Shown: in pieces, positions 36,033 through 44,016 of the stretch | How the letters are laid out: every line of letters starts with the position of its first letter | Position numbering within the stretch: the first letter of the stretch is position 1 | NCBI GenBank assembly: GCA_041392065.1 | Contig: JAWKMU010000002.1 | Coordinates: 496,001-560,000 of the forward strand | From: CAJQLB01 sp041392065 | GTDB lineage: Bacteria; Bacteroidota; Bacteroidia; Flavobacteriales; Flavobacteriaceae | Direction: 5' to 3' | Length of the DNA: 64,000 bases | Position numbers and translations under genes: made by a program | Notes under the pieces: model-generated | Told to the model about the DNA's origin: nothing | Seen by the model: only the letters and a program-made list of their open reading frames with translations | Database searches by the model: none

Positions 36033-37232
36033 CTAAAAAATAAGAAGATTGGCATCTCTGTACTCCAAATCAAACCAATTGGCAACAGATTTATTTGTCA
36101 AAATTCCGTGGTAAAAATACAATCCATTTTTTAAACCACGATCAAAACGTAACGCATTTTCCAAACCACCATGTTCGGCAATTTCTAATAGGTAAGGAGT
36201 AAAGATGTTACTGATTGAAACTGAAGCAGTTCTGGAATAGCGAGCAGGAACATTGGGTACACAATAATGTATAACACCATGTTTCTCGAAAGTTGGATTA
36301 TTGTGTGTGGTAATTTCACTGGTTTCAAAACAGCCTCCCATATCTATGCTCACATCTATAATTACAGAGCCAGGTTTCATATTTTCCACCATATCTTCAC
36401 TAACAAGAATAGGAGAACGGTTTTTACCTCTTACAGCACCAATGGCAACATCACAACGTTTTAATGCTTTTAATAGGTTTTTAGGCTGCATTGTCGATGT
36501 GTAAATGGTTCGTCCTAATTTAGATTGTAAGTTTCTAAGTTTAGTAATGGAGCTGTCAAACACACGAACGTTGGCACCAATACCAATGGCAGAACGCACA
36601 GCAAATTCACCAACAGTTCCAGCACCTATTACAACAACTTCGGTTGGTGGCACACCACTTATATTTCCAAACATAAGTCCATTACCATTATTAACGTTAG
36701 AAAGTAACTCTGCTGCAATTAAAATAGAAGCATTACCTGCAATTTCGCTTAATTGACGCACAGCTGGATATGCTCCATCTTCATCACGAATAAACTCAAA
36801 AGCCAAAGCTGTAATACGTTTAGCAGCCAAAGCTTCAAAATAAGATTTACTTTGAGTTTTCAATTGCAAAGCCGAAATTAATATGGCTTGCGGATTGATT
36901 AGTTTTATTTCGTCCAGACTAGGTGGCTCCACCTTTAATATGATTGGGCAAGAAAATACTTTTGCAGTGTCTTTGGTAATTTCAGCTCCAGCTTCGCTAT
37001 AATCTTTATCCTTAAAGTTAGCACCAATACCTGCATCAGATTCTATCAATACTCTGTGACCATTGCTCACTAATGCCGAAACAGCATCTGGAGCTAAGCA
37101 CACACGTTTTTCTTGTAAAGCGGTTTCTTTTGGGATACCAATAAATAAATCACCTTTTTGCTTTAAAATTTCTAAGGTTTCTTCTTGAGGTAATAACTGT
37201 GCTTTGCTAAATGGAGAAAGTGATTTACTCAT
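36033..37232 (-). CDS. ald: Alanine dehydrogenase
   Basis: This 399-residue cytoplasmic enzyme reversibly deaminates L-alanine to pyruvate and ammonia with NAD. The N-terminal catalytic part has IGIPKETALQEKRVCLAP (substrate-binding Arg and Lys) and the GANFKD block. The Rossmann part has VVIGAGTVGEFAVRSAIGIGA near 200. DMGGCFETSE and PNVPARYSRTASVSISN are also conserved in the Ald/PNT family. It is longer than Bacillus Ald (about 372) because of an N-terminal extension of some 25 residues seen in Bacteroidota. The small membrane protein gene follows 15 bases downstream. Nothing looks broken. Confidence 0.93.
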   Translation of the reverse strand: MSKSLSPFSKAQLLPQEETLEILKQKGDLFIGIPKETALQEKRVCLAPDAVSALVSNGHRVLIESDAGIGANFKDKDYSEAGAEITKDTAKVFSCPIILKVEPPSLDEIKLINPQAILISALQLKTQSKSYFEALAAKRITALAFEFIRDEDGAYPAVRQLSEIAGNASILIAAELLSNVNNGNGLMFGNISGVPPTEVVVIGAGTVGEFAVRSAIGIGANVRVFDSSITKLRNLQSKLGRTIYTSTMQPKNLLKALKRCDVAIGAVRGKNRSPILVSEDMVENMKPGSVIIDVSIDMGGCFETSEITTHNNPTFEKHGVIHYCVPNVPARYSRTASVSISNIFTPYLLEIAEHGGLENALRFDRGLKNGLYFYHGILTNKSVANWFDLEYRDANLLIF

Positions 37233-37327
37233 AGTTGGTTGTATTGAAAAACCAAATTACGAATAAATTTGTTATTATACATTATTTCAATTAGAGTGTT
37301 TTGGCAAACAAAATGAATCAAGAACCT

Positions 37328-39019
37328 TTACTTATTTAGCTGCCTGATATAATAAGAAGGTTTTAAACCTGTCTTTTTCACAAAGGCTTTTGAAAATGAT
37401 TCACTATTACTAAAACTCACTTCTTTAGATATGGCTTTAATTGTATACGATCTTAGGGTTTTATTTATTTTAAGCTCATTAATGACATAATTTACTCGCA
37501 ATGAATTTAAGTAATTTGTAAATGAAGTGTCTTTATAAAAATTGATGACCTTTGATAAATATGTGGAGTTTGAGTTAAATGTTTTAGCCAAACTATTTAC
37601 TGTTATATCACAGTCCAAAAATTTATTTTTCTTTTCAAAACTATCCAGTTTGGATAATAAATCATTAATCACATCTTCTGCTAATTCTAAAGTTATATTA
37701 GAATTAGATTGTTTGGTTTCATTAAATTGATTTTTGCCTTCCCTCTTTATTAAATCATTATAGAGAGTTTTATACTTCTTTTGCCTTTTGTAATAAAGTA
37801 AACCACTAATAATTGCTATGCTTGAAATAATAACTAAACTAAGAATTTCTATATTCTTTTCTTTTTCTATTTTTTTGAGGAGTGCATCTTTTTCTGCTAC
37901 AAGCTTTGGAATTTCATACCTATTAACAAGCTGGTCGTTAATGTCATTATATCTATTGTTTAAAGAACTATCAATCTCAATAAGTTTTTCCAAATAAATT
38001 AATTGATTCTTAGTATCACTTTTTCCAGCGTAGTAGTCTACTAATTGTCTGTAAGCATCACTAAGCTCTTTAAAGGCATATTTCTTTAGTGAGTATATAG
38101 AATCTATTTTTTTAAAATAGTTAACGTATTTGTCATTTTTTTTGGATTGATAAACTTTACCTTGATAATAATAGCACATCGCTAAGCTATTATCAGTAAG
38201 CATAGGCTCTGCTTTTTGTAAACTATCTAGAGCCTTTGAATATTTTTCTTGGAAGTATAAAAGTGTTCCTGAATTTAAAACAAAGGATGAATACATATAG
38301 CTTTCATTAATTTTTAAACTAAAATCTATGCCTTCGTTTATTTTAATTTCAGCAGAATCAAGTATACGTTGCTCTAAATAATATTTTGATAAATTATCCA
38401 AAGTAATTAAATAGTCCTTTGGGTTTTTCTCCCTATAGTTTGGAATACTTGTTATTTTTTTAACTTCTTTATCAAGAAATCTTTTAAACCCTGTGGTATT
38501 ACCAATTTCAGAGTTTAAATTATTGATAAAATAGTCAATATAATTTAAATATTCTTTATTGTCTTTTTGTATTGCAAATTGCCGAGCTTTAAGCATCTCT
38601 AACGTTGCCTTATCGTCATTATCATTATTATAGTAGAAAAACCCTTTAGCCATATAGCCATATGTAGGATAGTTTTTGTGTTCTAAATGTTTAGAATATT
38701 CAATAATACTATCACAGTATAATATGGCATTCTTAAAATCGGTTAGATATGCTTTGAACTCAAAACCATTTACAATATGAAAAGTGTCATGCTCCTTTTT
38801 CGCTCTTTCTAAATATAGGTTTGCAAAAATTTCTGCAATACTATCATTAGGTTGTCTTTCAAAATTATGAGTTTCATTTATAGATTGGTACTTAAAAAAG
38901 AGTTCTCTAAGCTCGTCATAAGTTTTTAAGTATAAAGAATCTTTATTAAAATTCTGGGAATAAACACTACAACACATTAAAGCTGAAATACATAAAAATA
39001 GGTGTTTTTTAAAACTCAT
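37328..39019 (-). CDS. TPR-containing membrane-anchored AraC-family regulator
   Basis: This 563-residue protein has a signal-like start (LFLCISALMCCSVYSQ) and a periplasmic part with several TPR-like helix pairs (about 60-370). One membrane helix lies at about 392-412 (LSLVIISSIAIISGLLYY). The cytoplasmic part ends in an AraC-type helix-turn-helix (about 455-563, with FNSNSTYLSKVINFYKD, YTIKAISKEVSFSNSESFSKAFVKKTGLKP). It probably senses something in the periplasm and directly controls transcription. Two 21-base tandem direct repeats overlie its own promoter (39040-39081), pointing to autoregulation. The AHH toxin-like gene is divergent, 306 bases away, and is a possible target. Confidence 0.88.
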   Translation of the reverse strand: MSFKKHLFLCISALMCCSVYSQNFNKDSLYLKTYDELRELFFKYQSINETHNFERQPNDSIAEIFANLYLERAKKEHDTFHIVNGFEFKAYLTDFKNAILYCDSIIEYSKHLEHKNYPTYGYMAKGFFYYNNDNDDKATLEMLKARQFAIQKDNKEYLNYIDYFINNLNSEIGNTTGFKRFLDKEVKKITSIPNYREKNPKDYLITLDNLSKYYLEQRILDSAEIKINEGIDFSLKINESYMYSSFVLNSGTLLYFQEKYSKALDSLQKAEPMLTDNSLAMCYYYQGKVYQSKKNDKYVNYFKKIDSIYSLKKYAFKELSDAYRQLVDYYAGKSDTKNQLIYLEKLIEIDSSLNNRYNDINDQLVNRYEIPKLVAEKDALLKKIEKEKNIEILSLVIISSIAIISGLLYYKRQKKYKTLYNDLIKREGKNQFNETKQSNSNITLELAEDVINDLLSKLDSFEKKNKFLDCDITVNSLAKTFNSNSTYLSKVINFYKDTSFTNYLNSLRVNYVINELKINKTLRSYTIKAISKEVSFSNSESFSKAFVKKTGLKPSYYIRQLNK

Positions 39020-39039
39020 TTGTTAAAGTATTTAGTACA

Positions 39040-39081
39040 CGAAATTTACAAATTTAGACTCGAAATTTATAAATATAGACT
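39040..39081. repeat. Tandem 21-bp direct repeat (putative AraC-type operator)
   Basis: Positions 39040-39060 and 39061-39081 are adjacent 21-base units agreeing at 19 of 21 bases, starting CGAAATTTA and ending TAGACT. The spacing is two helical turns, which suits two AraC-type subunits on one face of the DNA. Unit 1 covers the -7 element of the TPR-AraC gene. Confidence 0.7.
39049..39056 (-). promoter_or_regulatory. Promoter -7 element of the TPR-AraC gene
   Basis: On the minus strand this reads TAAATTTG, matching TAnnTTTG, 30 bases upstream of the start codon at 39019. It lies inside the first 21-base repeat. Confidence 0.5.
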
Positions 39082-39193
39082 TACTTAGTTTGCTTTAGCA
39101 TAATTATCATTTTAAGTTTATCTAATAAACAAATGCTCCAGTAGAGTAAATAAAAATGATAACGAATATGAAATAAACCAAAAACCACTTAAA

Positions 39194-39223
39194 GAGAAAG
39201 CCTCTACAAGGTAGAAGCTTCTC
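39194..39223. repeat. Imperfect inverted repeat in the AraC / toxin intergenic region
   Basis: GAGAAAGCCTCTAC (39194-39207) can pair with GTAGAAGCTTCTC (39211-39223), leaving a three-base loop, one bulged A and one mismatch. No T-run follows. It is the strongest hairpin in the 306-base divergent gap (39020-39325), which otherwise holds the 21-bp repeats, a second inverted repeat and no gene. Confidence 0.55.
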
Positions 39224-39242
39224 CAGTTGTCTAAACTTAGTT

Positions 39243-39299
39243 AAACATTACGCTTAACATATTCAAATATATAAATTCCGTGATTTATGCGTGATGTTT
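39243..39299 (+). promoter_or_regulatory. Inverted repeat in the leader of the AHH toxin-like gene
   Basis: AAACATTACGC (39243-39253) and GCGTGATGTTT (39289-39299) can form an 11-base-pair RNA stem with one U-G wobble and a 35-base loop. The 3' arm ends 26 bases before the start codon at 39326. It may be an operator pair or a leader structure limiting toxin expression. Confidence 0.45.
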
Positions 39300-39325
39300 T
39301 TTATTAATTAAAAAATCCAATTATC

Positions 39326-41263
39326 ATGTTAAAAAAAATTATTAAAATCTTATCGCTAACAATATTTGTTAGTCTCATAATTAATAGTTGTCAAAAAGAT
39401 GACTTGACCACAATTAATGACCAAGAAACTACAACCGCTAAATCTTTATATAAGCAAAGAACAGTATCTCTTTCAGAAATACCCAAGATTGAACAAAAAA
39501 TAATAGAAAAAACTAATCCAGATATTTTTAATCGAACAGAAGATACAAATTCTAATCAAGCAATTTTTGAAATAGAGAACATTTTAGAAATTATAGATAC
39601 TCTCAACAATGCCAATTATTCAATTCAGTTCAGATTCCCAGATACTCCAATAAGTACTTTTTACAATTTGGTTGTTGGCGAAACACCAAATGGAGAGGTA
39701 TTAACACCTTTTGTTATGAGGTATGTTTGTGATGATGCCTATTTAGATCAATATATAGAAAGCGGTTTTAACATCAATTACTTTGTAGGTAAAATGGCAA
39801 TGCATAAATACACTGACTTTTTTGCATTAGGCGAGTTTGACAGAGTAGAAACATTATGTCCACCTCAATTTGATGATGTTGGAGATCCTATTTCTTGTGT
39901 TGAAGAACCTTTCAGTGGTGGTTCTGGTGGAGGTGGAAGCACAACTGGATCAACAGGAGATGGTGGTAGTACAGGAGGAACTGGAGGAGGTAGTGGCAGT
40001 TCAGATGTCTATAATTGTCAATGGACTACAGAAACACTTACGTGTATAGACCATGAACCTGGAGAAGAATGTGGTGGTCAAGTGACAGTAATAACATTAA
40101 ATTGTGTAGAGCAAAATACTTCTGCTGCTCCAGATGGTGAAACAGGAAGAACTGTTGAAGATGATTGTCCAGATTGCACAACACCAGATGGAGGAGTTGG
40201 TGTAAATCCTATTAGTTTGGCTACAATGAGTGCTACTTTAAAGCATAATTTGGATTTGAGTCCGGAAGCTAATCAATGGTTAGCAAATGATGATAATTCA
40301 GTGGGCATAGTTTCACTATACGAATACTATTTAAATCACATAAGTCCAACAACAAATATTATAACTGATGAAACTAAAATGTTTTTAGAAGGTTTAATTG
40401 AAGCTATTAAGGATGATGCGTTTGTAGATATAAATGCTCTTAACTTTGTTTTTCAAGCTCAAAATCAAGACAAAATTTTTAATGATTTAGATAGTAATTT
40501 TTTAGTTTCTGTGAATCAATATACCCAAATTAATCTATCTGATTCAAGTATTCACGACCCAGTTATGATGCATTTTAAAATTAAAATGGCTGTTTTAAGG
40601 TCTTTAAATCCAGAATGGTCTGAATGGAAAATCTTTTGGGAAGCAACTAAAGATGTTATACACATTTCACTTGATGTTTTTGGTTTAATTCCAGTTGTAG
40701 GTGAAATAGCTGATTTAGCAAATGGAGTTTTATATACTATAGAGGGAGATGGTGTTAATGCATCGCTGAGTTTTGCCGCAGCCTTACCAATAGTTGGTAC
40801 TGGATCAACAATCACAAAATACGGATTAAAAATTGTCGAAGCCAGTAGTATAGGAACAAAGGTTAAGTTGGTTTGGAAGGTTACTTCTGATGGAATAAAT
40901 TTTGGTTACAGCAGCAAACTAAGAAAGGTTTTAGGAATAACAGATTCTGCATTACAAGCTCATCATTTGATTCCCTGGGCAACAAGGAATCATGATGTTA
41001 TTCAAAAAGCGGCCAAATCAAGTAACCCATTTCACATGAATGAAGCCTTAAATGGTATTCCTGTAGCTTCTTGGAGAAACCAACCTAATCATAATATTTA
41101 TAATAACCTGATTGAATCTAAATTAGATGAATTTAATACAATCATAAATCCTAATGCAACTGCTGATGAGGCTTATGATTTTGTTTATGATTTGATTAGT
41201 GATATACGAAATTGGGTAATAAATAATCCAAATTCTCACTTAAATGAATTAATTTTGCCATAA
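39326..41263 (+). CDS. Lipoprotein with C-terminal AHH nuclease domain (polymorphic-toxin-like)
   Basis: The 645-residue protein starts with a lipoprotein signal (SLIINSC, C22). A domain of unknown type covers about 25-195 and a Gly/Ser/Thr-rich linker 197-226. A Cys-rich stretch (five Cys in 230-275) and a helical region follow. Near 440-510 lies a hydrophobic pretoxin-like segment (DVFGLIPVVGEIADLANG). The C-terminal 104 residues form an HNH/ENDO VII-type nuclease with A545-H546-H547 in ALQAHHLIPWA and N588-H589 in QPNHNIYNN, the AHH family seen in polymorphic toxins. It should be anchored to the outer membrane until the toxin tip is released or delivered. The next gene overlaps by one base (TAATG) and is the expected immunity gene. 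A T9SS tail, Rhs repeats and a VgrG/PAAR domain are all absent, so the delivery route is unclear. Confidence 0.82.
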   Translation: MLKKIIKILSLTIFVSLIINSCQKDDLTTINDQETTTAKSLYKQRTVSLSEIPKIEQKIIEKTNPDIFNRTEDTNSNQAIFEIENILEIIDTLNNANYSIQFRFPDTPISTFYNLVVGETPNGEVLTPFVMRYVCDDAYLDQYIESGFNINYFVGKMAMHKYTDFFALGEFDRVETLCPPQFDDVGDPISCVEEPFSGGSGGGGSTTGSTGDGGSTGGTGGGSGSSDVYNCQWTTETLTCIDHEPGEECGGQVTVITLNCVEQNTSAAPDGETGRTVEDDCPDCTTPDGGVGVNPISLATMSATLKHNLDLSPEANQWLANDDNSVGIVSLYEYYLNHISPTTNIITDETKMFLEGLIEAIKDDAFVDINALNFVFQAQNQDKIFNDLDSNFLVSVNQYTQINLSDSSIHDPVMMHFKIKMAVLRSLNPEWSEWKIFWEATKDVIHISLDVFGLIPVVGEIADLANGVLYTIEGDGVNASLSFAAALPIVGTGSTITKYGLKIVEASSIGTKVKLVWKVTSDGINFGYSSKLRKVLGITDSALQAHHLIPWATRNHDVIQKAAKSSNPFHMNEALNGIPVASWRNQPNHNIYNNLIESKLDEFNTIINPNATADEAYDFVYDLISDIRNWVINNPNSHLNELILP

Positions 41264-41985
41264 TGAAATATTTTTCAATATTAAACAGTTTAGACGTTAA
41301 AACAATGGGATGTTTACCTCAAGTTAAACAGGTAATTCACAATTGCGATGTACTAAACAATGAAAATTTTATTGATAAGTTTCCGTTTAGAAAGATCGAA
41401 AAAAAGCCTATTTTATCTAATGCAATATTATATGCTAAATCCAATCAAACCGATTTAATAAAAACTAATAGCATTGGTTTTTCTTATGGATCTATGTTAA
41501 TAAGTGATCGTTTTAAAAATTTATTAGAAAAATTTAATTTTTTTGGAATTCAGTTTTTTTCTACAAGCATATTTCACAAAGACGAGAAAATCGGAAATTA
41601 TTGGCAAACTCATATTTATGATGTTCCTTATAATTTAATAGATTTTAAAAATACTGATTTTGTATTAAAAGATAGAGATGTCAATAGAAAACCTATGCAA
41701 AATAGTTTAAAAATATTAAGCAAAGAAGAATACTTGAATATAGCTGAGTCAATGAAATATCCTAAAATGCTTTTTCTAAAAAATGTTTCTTTTACTGAAA
41801 AAATGAATTTAGATTATTTCTTTTTGCGCAATTTTGAAGGAGCCAGCCTTGGAATAGTCTCTTATAGACTAATGGAAGAAATTGAAAAAAATACGATAAC
41901 AGGTATCGAGCTTAAGCCATTTGAGGTTGATTTGCAAACTTGGTATAAAAGTAAAGAGAGAGAAGAAAAATATGGAAAAAGCTAA
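41263..41985 (+). CDS. Probable immunity protein to the AHH nuclease
   Basis: This 240-residue cytoplasmic protein has no signal peptide and is rich in Lys, Phe and Asn. LISDRFKNLLEKFNFFGIQFFSTSIF followed by YDVPYNLIDFKNTDFVL resembles the Imm11/DUF1629-like immunity fold, though I can only say this from pattern. Its ATG shares one base with the toxin stop, as expected for an effector-immunity pair that must be made together. The end is overlapped by 14 bases by the redoxin-like gene. If right, it binds the AHH domain and blocks DNA or RNA cleavage in the producer cell. Confidence 0.65.
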   Translation: MKYFSILNSLDVKTMGCLPQVKQVIHNCDVLNNENFIDKFPFRKIEKKPILSNAILYAKSNQTDLIKTNSIGFSYGSMLISDRFKNLLEKFNFFGIQFFSTSIFHKDEKIGNYWQTHIYDVPYNLIDFKNTDFVLKDRDVNRKPMQNSLKILSKEEYLNIAESMKYPKMLFLKNVSFTEKMNLDYFFLRNFEGASLGIVSYRLMEEIEKNTITGIELKPFEVDLQTWYKSKEREEKYGKS

Positions 41986-42619
41986 TTTGTTTAAAACAAT
42001 GATACTGGCTATTATCGCCTTATTATTAAGTAATAATATCCTAGCCCAATCCGAAATAGAGTTTGAGGTCAGAAAAGAAGACAATAAGCTTATTTGGGTT
42101 TGTAAAAACAACAGTTATTACACCAAAGAAGTAACGTTAACCATTAAAGAACCCAAAGGACTTAAAGGTTATAACAAACCTGTAACCAAATTGGTGAGTT
42201 CTGGTGCCGAAATGGATTTTTTAACGGTAACACATAATGGTCGTTATGGTTATGCTGGTACCAGTTGGAAATTTATAGACAAGCCTACACCAGAAGAAGA
42301 CGAAGAGCAAGAACAACTAAAAGCGGAGTTTTACACCACAGATTTGACCAATTTAGATAAAGGTATTTTTGTGTTTGATAAAGCTGGTTGTCCTCGCTGT
42401 AAACGCTCCATTGCTTATTTAATTGATAATGATTACGATTTTAAAATTATTAGAACAGAGAAAGGTAATGAAGCCAATAAAAAAATGTGGGAATTACTCA
42501 AAGCAAACGGTTTTGATGCTTCAATTAATATGCCTGTATTTTTAGTGAATGGTAAACTCACAGCTGATCATAAAGATTTAATGGGTTTTGTTAAGGGATT
42601 GCCAAAACGGAAAGAGTAA
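41972..42619 (+). CDS. Exported glutaredoxin-like protein (CPRC motif)
   Basis: This protein has about 215 residues from ATG 41972. A signal peptide (MILAIIALLLSNNILAQ) is followed by a beta-rich domain (about 27-120, possibly Ig-like) and then a glutaredoxin-fold domain. C140-P-R-C143 is the redox motif (KAGCPRCKRS) and NMPVF at 186-190 supplies the cis-proline (P188). It should act in the periplasm or at the surface as a disulfide or mixed-disulfide enzyme. A start 17 codons earlier is possible but has no signal-like end. The start lies inside the last codons of the immunity gene, so the three genes form one unit, and a strong terminator follows. Confidence 0.8.
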   Translation: MEKANLFKTMILAIIALLLSNNILAQSEIEFEVRKEDNKLIWVCKNNSYYTKEVTLTIKEPKGLKGYNKPVTKLVSSGAEMDFLTVTHNGRYGYAGTSWKFIDKPTPEEDEEQEQLKAEFYTTDLTNLDKGIFVFDKAGCPRCKRSIAYLIDNDYDFKIIRTEKGNEANKKMWELLKANGFDASINMPVFLVNGKLTADHKDLMGFVKGLPKRKE

Positions 42620-42632
42620 TCATTATAGACAT

Positions 42633-42663
42633 AAAAAAGCCTTTCTTGATGAAAGGCTTTTTT
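42633..42663. terminator. Bidirectional rho-independent terminator
   Basis: AAAAAAGCCTTTC pairs with GAAAGGCTTTTTT around a five-base loop TTGAT. It ends both the toxin-immunity-redoxin unit and the convergent membrane-protein gene. Confidence 0.88.
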
Positions 42664-42681
42664 ATTGATTTGTATTAGTTT

Positions 42682-43239
42682 TTAAAAATACTGTTTTACT
42701 TTTTCAATAAAGGTTTTTGGTTTAATCATAAACTCCTCTTCAAGCTCTTCTAAGGTTTTGTCGGCATCATTTAGTTTATTAAACATTTGGGCTCTAATTA
42801 AATAAATAGATGGTATTACAATCGCCATAACTGGTAATAAATAAATTATCAAATTTTTATCTATAACTACTATGTCGCTATTAATTATTTCAATTATTTG
42901 ATAAACATACATGGCAATAGGGACTAATAGTGAATGATACCACCAATGTCTATTGGTAAAAAACCATATAAATAGGAGCATTAATGGTACTAACTTACCC
43001 ATTAGTGTCCATGCACTTACAGCTGCGCTTTCATACCAACCACTTTCGTAGGTAAATAAAAAAGTGTCCCAAACTTTTGTTTCTGGAACACTTTGATACA
43101 AGTTAAAAATTAAAGGAGTAGCAGCTATATAAGTAGCTATTATGCTACCTCCTAAGATGTTCTTCTTAAAAACAGACTTATTGTCCGTTTTTAGGTAGCT
43201 TGATATCTTTCTTTTCGATTTTTGTTTTGAATTGCTCAT
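42682..43239 (-). CDS. Hypothetical four-helix membrane protein
   Basis: This 185-residue protein has a basic cytoplasmic N terminus (SKQKSKRKISS) and about four hydrophobic helices: ILGGSIIATYIAATPLIF, LMGKLVPLMLLFIWFF, LLVPIAMYVYQIIEII and LIIYLLPVMAIVIPSIY. The C terminus is acidic then basic (DKTLEELEEEF). A WYHSLL motif follows the second helix. I do not recognise the family. Its start lies 62 bases inside the gene for the 48-residue exported peptide, in another frame, and the peptide gene's promoter probably drives both. No other in-frame ATG before the first helix exists, so the overlap appears real. Confidence 0.7.
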   Translation of the reverse strand: MSNSKQKSKRKISSYLKTDNKSVFKKNILGGSIIATYIAATPLIFNLYQSVPETKVWDTFLFTYESGWYESAAVSAWTLMGKLVPLMLLFIWFFTNRHWWYHSLLVPIAMYVYQIIEIINSDIVVIDKNLIIYLLPVMAIVIPSIYLIRAQMFNKLNDADKTLEELEEEFMIKPKTFIEKVKQYF

Positions 43240-43324
43240 TTAAGTCAATTAAGTTTGCAGCTTGCGCTGTAAACAGAACACCACCAAAAATCGCAATTGC
43301 TAATACTAATTTTTTAGTTTTCAT
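43178..43324 (-). CDS. 48-residue exported peptide
   Basis: An ATG at 43322-43324 opens 48 codons. The peptide starts MKTKKLVLAIAIFGGVLF and has a likely signal-peptidase site after TAQA. The mature part is only about 25 residues, mixed charged (DLNEQFKTKIEKKDIKLPK) and ends NGQ. The start is well placed behind an AT-rich leader with a CTACGG/CCGTAG palindrome about 110 bases upstream. It overlaps the membrane-protein start by 62 bases. It may be a signal, a small envelope factor, or the partner of the membrane protein. It is below the length most gene finders keep. Confidence 0.65.
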   Translation of the reverse strand: MKTKKLVLAIAIFGGVLFTAQAANLIDLNEQFKTKIEKKDIKLPKNGQ

Positions 43325-43429
43325 AATTCAAGGGATTTAATTAATTAATTAACATTACAAAGATAAAATTGGAAGTCAATTAATTTTGTTAAAAAAATGT
43401 TAAATCCCTTTGTTTACGGCACTTTCAAG

Positions 43430-43446
43430 CTACGGTTTTTCCGTAG
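43430..43446. promoter_or_regulatory. CTACGG-N5-CCGTAG palindrome
   Basis: CTACGG (43430-43435) and CCGTAG (43441-43446) flank five T's. It lies upstream of the exported peptide gene and just downstream of the tsaE stop. It may be a regulator binding site for the peptide/membrane-protein unit, or a weak tsaE terminator on the minus strand, where the stem is followed by CTTGAAAG, not a T-run. Confidence 0.5.
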
Positions 43447-43496
43447 TTTCTCGATTTTTATTTGGGGTCTGTTTAGGTTTTTTTACTATTTTTTTA

Positions 43497-43931
43497 CTAT
43501 TTATTTTTTAATTCTGATTCAAAAACTTTTAATTTAAGCGTTCTGAAGCCATTTTTGTTCAATTTTATGTAAGAAATGTCTGTCTCAAAAGGCAGAATTT
43601 CTGCTATTTTTTCTGGCCACTCTATAAAAACCCAATGTCCAGAGTAAAAATAATCTTCAATTCCTATGTCATAAGCTTCGCTGACATTGTTTATTCTATA
43701 AAAGTCAAAATGATACACAATATCATGTTCAACTTCATATTCGTTTACAATAGAAAATGTTGGGCTTGTTGCCTGTTTACCACCCAATTGCTTAACCAAA
43801 GCTTGTATTAAGGTGGTTTTGCCAGCTCCCATTTCGCCATAAAACAATATGGTTTTTGTGGTTACTTTTTGTAAAAGGGTTTTGGCAACATCATCTATTG
43901 AGTTAAGGTCAAAACTTAATTCTATAGTCAT
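43497..43931 (-). CDS. tsaE: tRNA threonylcarbamoyladenosine biosynthesis ATPase TsaE
   Basis: The 144-residue length is typical. The P-loop GEMGAGKTT is at 32-40, then SPTFSIVNEY, YHFDFYRI and the WVFIEWPEKI block, all characteristic of TsaE. It works with TsaB and TsaD in the cytoplasm to make t6A37 in tRNAs that read ANN codons. It lies 85 bases downstream of porX in the same direction. In flavobacteria tsaE is often followed by ald; here about 6 kb of other genes lies between them. Confidence 0.95.
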   Translation of the reverse strand: MTIELSFDLNSIDDVAKTLLQKVTTKTILFYGEMGAGKTTLIQALVKQLGGKQATSPTFSIVNEYEVEHDIVYHFDFYRINNVSEAYDIGIEDYFYSGHWVFIEWPEKIAEILPFETDISYIKLNKNGFRTLKLKVFESELKNK

Positions 43932-44016
43932 TACTTCATTACAATATTATGACAAAAGTATGAAAAAAACAATAAAAAAATGCATTTTATCGATGTTTTT
44001 TGCATTTAATAGATTT

